From Brevibacterium sp. XM4083 (GTDB lineage Bacteria > Actinomycetota > Actinomycetes > Actinomycetales > Brevibacteriaceae), in NCBI RefSeq assembly GCF_006489205.2, contig NZ_VFYR02000001.1, positions 1,086,555 to 1,150,554 of the forward strand: a stretch of DNA of 64,000 nucleotides. Direction: 5' to 3'. Shown here piece after piece: positions 61,065-64,000 of this stretch. Below the pieces are notes generated by a model. That model searched no databases. It had not been told where the DNA came from and saw only the letters and a list, made by a program, of their open reading frames with translations. The translations under genes and the position numbers were made by a program. Numbering within the stretch: the stretch's first letter is position 1; each line of letters begins with the position of its first letter.

Positions 61065-61864
61065 GCCGACACCTCGGCGGTAATCATCCGATCGAGGAGC
61101 TTGATCGCCGAGGAACGCAACTCCACCACGGTCGGTGCGAGCACCTCGTCAGCGGCAGACCGAGCGGCAGACCACGCGGCAGACTCAGCGGCAGACTCAG
61201 CGGCAGACCGAGCGGCAGACCGAGCGGCAGACCGAGCGGCAGACCACGCGGCAGACTCAGCGGCAGACTCAGCGGCAGACTCAGCGGCAGACCGAGCGGC
61301 AGACCGAGCGGCAGACTCAGCGGCAGACCACGCGGCAGACCACGCGGCAGACTCAGCGGCAGACTCAGCGGCAGACCACGCGGCAGACCACGCGGCAGAC
61401 CACGCGGCAGACGGTGCTTCGTTGGCTTTGCGGACCACCGGACCCGCAGCCTCAGCTGCCGCCATGTCGACGATCCGGCGCAGGCTCCGTAGCTCTTGCG
61501 CCTCGGCGGTAAACCCACCGATATCCAACCACGCCGGCGTGTACGTGCGGATCATCCAATCGAGAGCCATGAACGAGCGGACCGTGTCCTTCCCATCACT
61601 CCCGGTGCCGACCATGCGGGGCAAGAACGGCTTGAGCTCCTGCCGCTGCTCATCACCCCAGGCGTCGTTGAGACTGATCGTGAAGACCCGCAGAGCCAGT
61701 GACGCGCACTCAGGGGCATCCGTGAATCCCTCACCGGCGAGCCACGACACGACCTCCATCGCGCAGTGTCCGTCCTCGAAGTCACTATGCGAGCCCGGTG
61801 CTAGACCGATCTCGTCCAGCCTCGCGAGCCTCTCTGGGACGATGGTGCTGGTAGAATCAGACAT
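61061..61864 (-). CDS. Protein with 22-copy SAA[WER] tetrapeptide repeat
   Basis: The N-terminal domain of this 267-residue protein (about 1-140) matches a family common in streptomycetes and actinophages (GHCAMEVVSWLAGEGFTDAPE, then FMALDWMIRTYTPAWL); function unknown. Residues about 152-239 are 22 tandem SAAx units, x being Trp, Glu or Arg with a final Asp. A short C-terminal helix follows. The repeat would form a long Ala-rich helix with a turning stripe of aromatic and charged residues. AAGGA lies ahead of the ATG. Confidence 0.75.
   Translation of the reverse strand: MSDSTSTIVPERLARLDEIGLAPGSHSDFEDGHCAMEVVSWLAGEGFTDAPECASLALRVFTISLNDAWGDEQRQELKPFLPRMVGTGSDGKDTVRSFMALDWMIRTYTPAWLDIGGFTAEAQELRSLRRIVDMAAAEAAGPVVRKANEAPSAAWSAAWSAAWSAAESAAESAAWSAAWSAAESAARSAARSAAESAAESAAESAAWSAARSAARSAARSAAESAAESAAWSAARSAADEVLAPTVVELRSSAIKLLDRMITAEVSA
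61148..61411. repeat. Tandem 12-bp repeat, 22 copies
   Basis: Twenty-two head-to-tail 12-mers occur in three main versions: CCACGCGGCAGA, CTCAGCGGCAGA and CCGAGCGGCAGA, with GTCAGCGGCAGA as last unit. The wobble base before the common GCGGCAGA changes with the variable codon, so units seem to move as blocks by slippage or unequal recombination. Confidence 0.95.
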
Positions 61865-61887
61865 GTTCGGTTCCTTTCAGGAATCCC

Positions 61888-61913
61888 AGCCCTCGCCCTG
61901 CACGGCGGGGGCT
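61888..61913 (-). terminator. Hairpin in the gap before the repeat-protein gene
   Basis: The stem AGCCC-t-CGCC / GGCG-g-GGGCT has a 6-base loop. It lies in a 110-base gap between early genes and could reduce read-through or stabilise a processed mRNA. Confidence 0.5.
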
Positions 61914-61974
61914 ACTTCTTTCTGCGGGGTCAGAGTGGATGCCGGGGCTTCCCCCTCCACCAGCACCCACCCCG

Positions 61975-62295
61975 TCAATGGGCGGACGGCACCTCGGCGG
62001 CGAGGTCCTCGTCCGGGATGAGGCGAGCGCGTAGCGGTGCCACGATCTCGTCTTCGGTGTTTGCGGCGATTTCGGCGATGGAATCGGTGGTCTCGTCGAC
62101 GACGCGGAGGATCGCGGTGGCGATGAGGCCGAGGTTCTCGACGGGAGTGTTGTAGTCGAAGCCGAGGGTGCGGAGTTCCTTCTCGAGCTGCTTGACGCGG
62201 AGGATCGCGACCTGCCTGGCCGCGAAGATCTGGCCGACGAACTTCTCGCGATCGCGTTTCGCATTGGGGTCAGTGGTGAAGCCGAGTGTGGTCAT
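61975..62295 (-). CDS. Hypothetical early protein
   Basis: The 106-residue protein is mainly helical with a likely coiled-coil part (RQVAILRVKQLEKELRTLGF) and an acidic end. Its ATG overlaps the previous stop (TGATG). No family is recognised. Confidence 0.65.
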   Translation of the reverse strand: MTTLGFTTDPNAKRDREKFVGQIFAARQVAILRVKQLEKELRTLGFDYNTPVENLGLIATAILRVVDETTDSIAEIAANTEDEIVAPLRARLIPDEDLAAEVPSAH

Positions 62296-62660
62296 CAGTT
62301 GCAGTCTCCTGCCGATTGGATGGGGTGGGCGATTAGTGCGGTGGGGACTGTCGGTTCCGGGGTGAGGACGGTGAAGCGGAGCCGGGAGGTGGAATGTCTG
62401 ATGCGTTCTTCCTCCTCAACTGCGGCACCGGTGGCAATGAGGTCGTCCTGCTCACCAACGATGACCTGAGTTGTCTTGTCGGTCACTCGGGCGAGGACGG
62501 CCTCGATGCGGGCGAGGTGGGCCATGGGGAACCCGTCACGCTTCGCAGCTCGGTAGCCGCGGAGGACCGAGACGAGACGCTCAGCGGCGATGATCGCTTC
62601 GTTGATGGTGTCCTGCCGGCGGACCGTGGATGGGGTGGGCGTGGGTTCAGCGGTCATCAT
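62295..62660 (-). CDS. Hypothetical early protein
   Basis: The 121-residue protein has a helical core (INEAIIAAERLVSVLRGYRAAKRDG) and a strand-rich C-terminus. The ATGATG start at 62660 follows GAGAGG. It is the first minus-strand gene left of the plus-strand gene at 62884, so it needs either its own promoter or Cro-driven read-through. Confidence 0.62.
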   Translation of the reverse strand: MMTAEPTPTPSTVRRQDTINEAIIAAERLVSVLRGYRAAKRDGFPMAHLARIEAVLARVTDKTTQVIVGEQDDLIATGAAVEEEERIRHSTSRLRFTVLTPEPTVPTALIAHPIQSAGDCN

Positions 62661-62691
62661 CGACCTCTCGCTCGGTGGTGGGGTGGGTGTG

Positions 62692-62735
62692 CGGGTGCGG
62701 CCGCGACGGTGACCCCTCACTAGCGGCCGCACCCG
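62692..62735. promoter_or_regulatory. Large perfect hairpin in the divergent region
   Basis: A 13-bp perfect stem (CGGGTGCGGCCGC / GCGGCCGCACCCG) encloses an inner GTGA-cccc-TCAC. It lies in the 223-base divergent gap and could terminate the antisense transcript from cro, or act as an attenuator or protein site. Confidence 0.6.
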
Positions 62736-62794
62736 AGGCACCGACATCTGCGACCGGGGTTCTCGTCCCGGGAGTTCTGTCAGTGCCGTCCCTT

Positions 62795-62835
62795 ACGATG
62801 TCCCCACCAGGCGAGGTGTCCGCCTCTCCTGGTGC
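62795..62835 (+). promoter_or_regulatory. -10 box and leader hairpin for the plus-strand early-region gene
   Basis: TACGAT (62795-62800) fits the actinobacterial TANNNT -10, with no clear -35. About 6 bases later a hairpin begins: CACCAGG-c-GAGG / CCTC-t-CCTGGTG (62806-62835), at the start of the presumed leader. Confidence 0.45.
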
Positions 62836-62883
62836 CATAGGGGACGCGAGCAGCGCGTCACCGTAACCCGTAAGGGAGTTCTC

Positions 62884-63243
62884 ATGTCCGAAGCGCGAAT
62901 CGTCTTTGGAAACGACGTCATCTACAACGCTCAACCCGAAATCGTCCGAGCAATGCAGGCGGTCATGTCGGCTCTGCACCGCGATGGCATCGGCTATCAA
63001 GTGCGGCTCGGCATGTGGGAGGGTGAAACTACTCGTGACGGTTACTCCACGATCGTTGTCCTCGTGGGGCCGTGTAATCCGCCAAGGTTCGAATACACGG
63101 ATCGCCACCTTCCCGATCTTGCGGAAGAGTTCGAGGACCTGCTGTGGAAGTTCTCGGCGAAGGCGTTGCACGAGCGAGTCGTCGATCTCATGTCCCTTCG
63201 AGATGCGTTCGAGAGCGTTCTGGCGAGCGAACCCAGCGAGTAG
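62884..63243 (+). CDS. Plus-strand gene inside the early region (moron candidate)
   Basis: The 119-residue acidic protein has an alpha/beta pattern (ARIVFGNDVIY, SALHRDGIGYQVRLGM, STIVVLVGPC) and a helical C-terminus. No family is recognised. AAGGGAG lies 6 bases before the ATG. It faces against all neighbouring early genes, ends 14 bases from the cro stop, and has its own leader. This is the layout of genes expressed by the prophage, such as exclusion or defence genes. Confidence 0.65.
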   Translation: MSEARIVFGNDVIYNAQPEIVRAMQAVMSALHRDGIGYQVRLGMWEGETTRDGYSTIVVLVGPCNPPRFEYTDRHLPDLAEEFEDLLWKFSAKALHERVVDLMSLRDAFESVLASEPSE

Positions 63244-63257
63244 TTTGCCGACCGGGC

Positions 63258-63545
63258 TCACGACGCAGCCCGCTTCGGCACGGCGGGGGAGTGGTCGGCG
63301 GTCACGGGCGTCTCACCGGCGGCGAGCGCGGGCGACGCGTCGACCAGGCGAGTGATGGGGATGTCGAGGTAGTCAGCGATGATGGTGAGCTCGTCGAGTC
63401 GGAAGCTGACCTGGCCGAGCATTCGCCGGTTGAGCGCTGCCGTTGAGAGGTGGAGGATCGATGCCAGGTCCTTCTGGCTGAGTCCCGCTCGTGCGATCTC
63501 TGCCCGGATGCCGGAGAGATGTCGGTGGGCGATCTTTGAGTTCAT
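63258..63545 (-). CDS. Cro-like XRE-family HTH protein
   Basis: The 95-residue protein has an XRE helix-turn-helix at about 18-62 (GLSQKDLASILHLSTAALNRRM) and a disordered C-terminal tail. It is divergent from the repressor gene across a 134-base control region and is first in the leftward lytic direction, so it is the Cro counterpart. The ATG lies 7 bases past a -10-like box with no ribosome site, suggesting a leaderless mRNA. Confidence 0.8.
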   Translation of the reverse strand: MNSKIAHRHLSGIRAEIARAGLSQKDLASILHLSTAALNRRMLGQVSFRLDELTIIADYLDIPITRLVDASPALAAGETPVTADHSPAVPKRAAS

Positions 63546-63553
63546 GATCGGTA

Positions 63554-63578
63554 TCCAATCACGGACAGCGTGATTGGA
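63554..63578. promoter_or_regulatory. Immunity operator over the cro promoter
   Basis: A perfect inverted repeat has 10-bp arms (TCCAATCACG / CGTGATTGGA) around 5 bases. It covers the cro -10 candidate TTGGAT (63553-63558, minus) and touches the -35 candidate TTGCTC (63577-63582, minus). An isolated half-site CGTGATT recurs at 63622-63628, nearer to rep. Confidence 0.8.
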
Positions 63579-63643
63579 GCAAGGTGATGGTATCGCTCAG
63601 CGTGTCGCGGTGGACATTTCTCGTGATTCGATACCGCCGGCAC

Positions 63644-63673
63644 TTGCGGCTATACCGTTGAGCGAGATATTCT
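63644..63673 (+). promoter_or_regulatory. Leaderless promoter of the repressor gene
   Basis: TTGCGG (63644-63649) and TATTCT (63668-63673, a TANNNT box) are 18 bases apart. The expected start site is the A of the ATG at 63680, and there is no ribosome site, so the mRNA would be leaderless. Confidence 0.65.
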
Positions 63674-63679
63674 CCCGTT

Positions 63680-64000
63680 ATGACGACGCACCCCGTAGAA
63701 GCAGACCTCGCAGGTATTGGCCCCCTTGCCGAAGCTGCAGCTCGGCGACTCCGCCAGCAGCTCGCTGGTCGCCAGATCAGCCAGAAGACTCTGGCGGCGA
63801 AGATGGGCGTGACCCCTATGTGGCTCAACCGCCGCTACCGTGGCACGACTGCGCTCTCGCTCGACGACCTCGAGCTCATCGAGAGCGCCGCCGGCATCTC
63901 GGCGGCCTACCTCGTCACGGGGATGAATGACGAAAACGGCCACCCGGATCATCCAGATGGCCGTTCATGTTCGCTGTGCGCCCCCCGGGACTTGAACCCG
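63680..64000 (+). CDS. Phage immunity repressor, gene interrupted by the att site (3' end outside window)
   Basis: 107 codons are visible. Residues about 33-75 are an XRE helix-turn-helix (QISQKTLAAKMGVTPMWLNR). The frame then enters the att core (from Leu99: LCAPRDLNP) and runs off the window toward the target tRNA, read antisense. On circular phage DNA the frame would continue 53 codons into the left prophage end, giving a 160-residue viral form. The gene is divergent from cro, with int downstream in the circle. The lysogenic form ends beyond the window, so its length is not known. Confidence 0.8.
   Translation, partial: MTTHPVEADLAGIGPLAEAAARRLRQQLAGRQISQKTLAAKMGVTPMWLNRRYRGTTALSLDDLELIESAAGISAAYLVTGMNDENGHPDHPDGRSCSLCAPRDLNP
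63935..63965 (-). terminator. Phage-borne terminator for the target tRNA
   Basis: The stem AACGGCCA / TGGCCGTT has an inner GGAT-c-ATCC hairpin and starts 12 bases past the tRNA 3' end on the minus strand. It lies inside the repressor coding region. It can replace the host terminator that integration moved to the left end. Confidence 0.65.
63973..64000 (-). tRNA. attR: 3' end of the target tRNA gene (partial, probably tRNA-Arg)
   Basis: From 63977 the minus strand reads discriminator A, acceptor GGGGCGC and the T-arm up to the window edge. It is identical to the left copy over 28 bases (63973-64000). On this side the 5' half would be host DNA, so the functional tRNA should be rebuilt here. 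Arg(CCG) is inferred from the left copy only. Confidence 0.75.

Larger units (their letters stand above)
21197..64000. mobile_element. Complete siphovirus prophage integrated in a tRNA gene
   Basis: The element is about 42.8 kb, bounded by a direct repeat of at least 28 bases (21197-21224 and 63973-64000). It carries integrase, repressor/Cro pair, early genes, terminases, portal, capsid, connectors, tail, tape measure and lysis genes in canonical order. I find no obvious frame break in any structural gene, so it may be inducible. The right junction runs off the window inside the target tRNA. Confidence 0.93.

Noticed and set aside
61148..61411. CRISPR-like array
   Set aside because: Units are contiguous 12-mers with no spacers and no cas genes nearby.
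61101..62021. Plus-strand repeat protein (AAD units) opposite the SAA repeat gene
   Set aside because: A 12-bp repeat without stops is open in several frames; only the minus frame has a conserved N-terminal domain, ribosome site and ATGA links.
62647..63261. Minus-strand open frame of about 204 codons between cro and the early genes
   Set aside because: It is antisense to the plus-strand gene at 62884, lacks a ribosome site and shows no conserved pattern.

Overview
The window is high-GC DNA with dense, often overlapping genes, many GTG starts, TANNNT-type -10 boxes and leaderless promoter candidates. All of this points to an actinobacterium (Actinomycetota). Gene content would fit a Micrococcales/Brevibacterium-like host, but nothing in the window decides the genus.

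Positions 1-21.2 kb are host chromosome. In order they hold: the 3' end of a class I methyltransferase gene; a hypothetical gene; an amidohydrolase/APC-permease pair divergent from its probable TetR regulator across a perfect palindrome; several small enzymes and regulators (GAP membrane protein, ASCH, GNAT, and an ArsR-SRPBCC-SnoaL-TfoX operon); tRNA-Leu(TAG); a Bcp peroxiredoxin; a five-gene 5-oxoproline operon (NRAMP-like transporter, PxpA, DUF1445, fused PxpB-PxpC, fused biotin carboxylase-BCCP) with a divergent GntR regulator; and a small aromatic meta-cleavage operon (VOC dioxygenase, DoxX, FAH, GntR).

Positions 21.2-64.0 kb are one apparently complete siphovirus prophage. It is flanked by a direct repeat of at least 28 bp that carries the 3' end of a tRNA gene, probably tRNA-Arg(CCG). 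The left plus-strand block carries a short coiled-coil gene, a tyrosine integrase and small accessory genes. Everything from about 23.2 to 62.7 kb runs on the minus strand. Reading from the right end, this gives a Cro-like gene, early genes of short ATGA/GTGA-overlapping frames (orphan DNA methyltransferase, clamp-like protein, RtcB RNA ligase, VRR-NUC, replication initiator with HNH), an HNH endonuclease, small and large terminase, portal, MuF protein with a tRNase-like toxin tail, scaffold, capsid, connectors, tail tube, tail chaperones with a -1 frameshift, tape measure, tail tip, lysis genes and a small accessory gene.

The most interesting element is the immunity switch. The repressor-like gene at the right end reads in frame straight into the att core. 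The left end continues the same frame for 53 codons and ends in an ATGA overlap with the next phage gene. In the excised circle the two parts would therefore form one 160-codon repressor gene with attP inside it, followed by a small gene and int, and divergent from cro. This matches the integration-dependent immunity layout of mycobacteriophages BPs, Brujita and Charlie: integration would cut off the repressor C-terminus and at the same time separate int from its upstream transcription.
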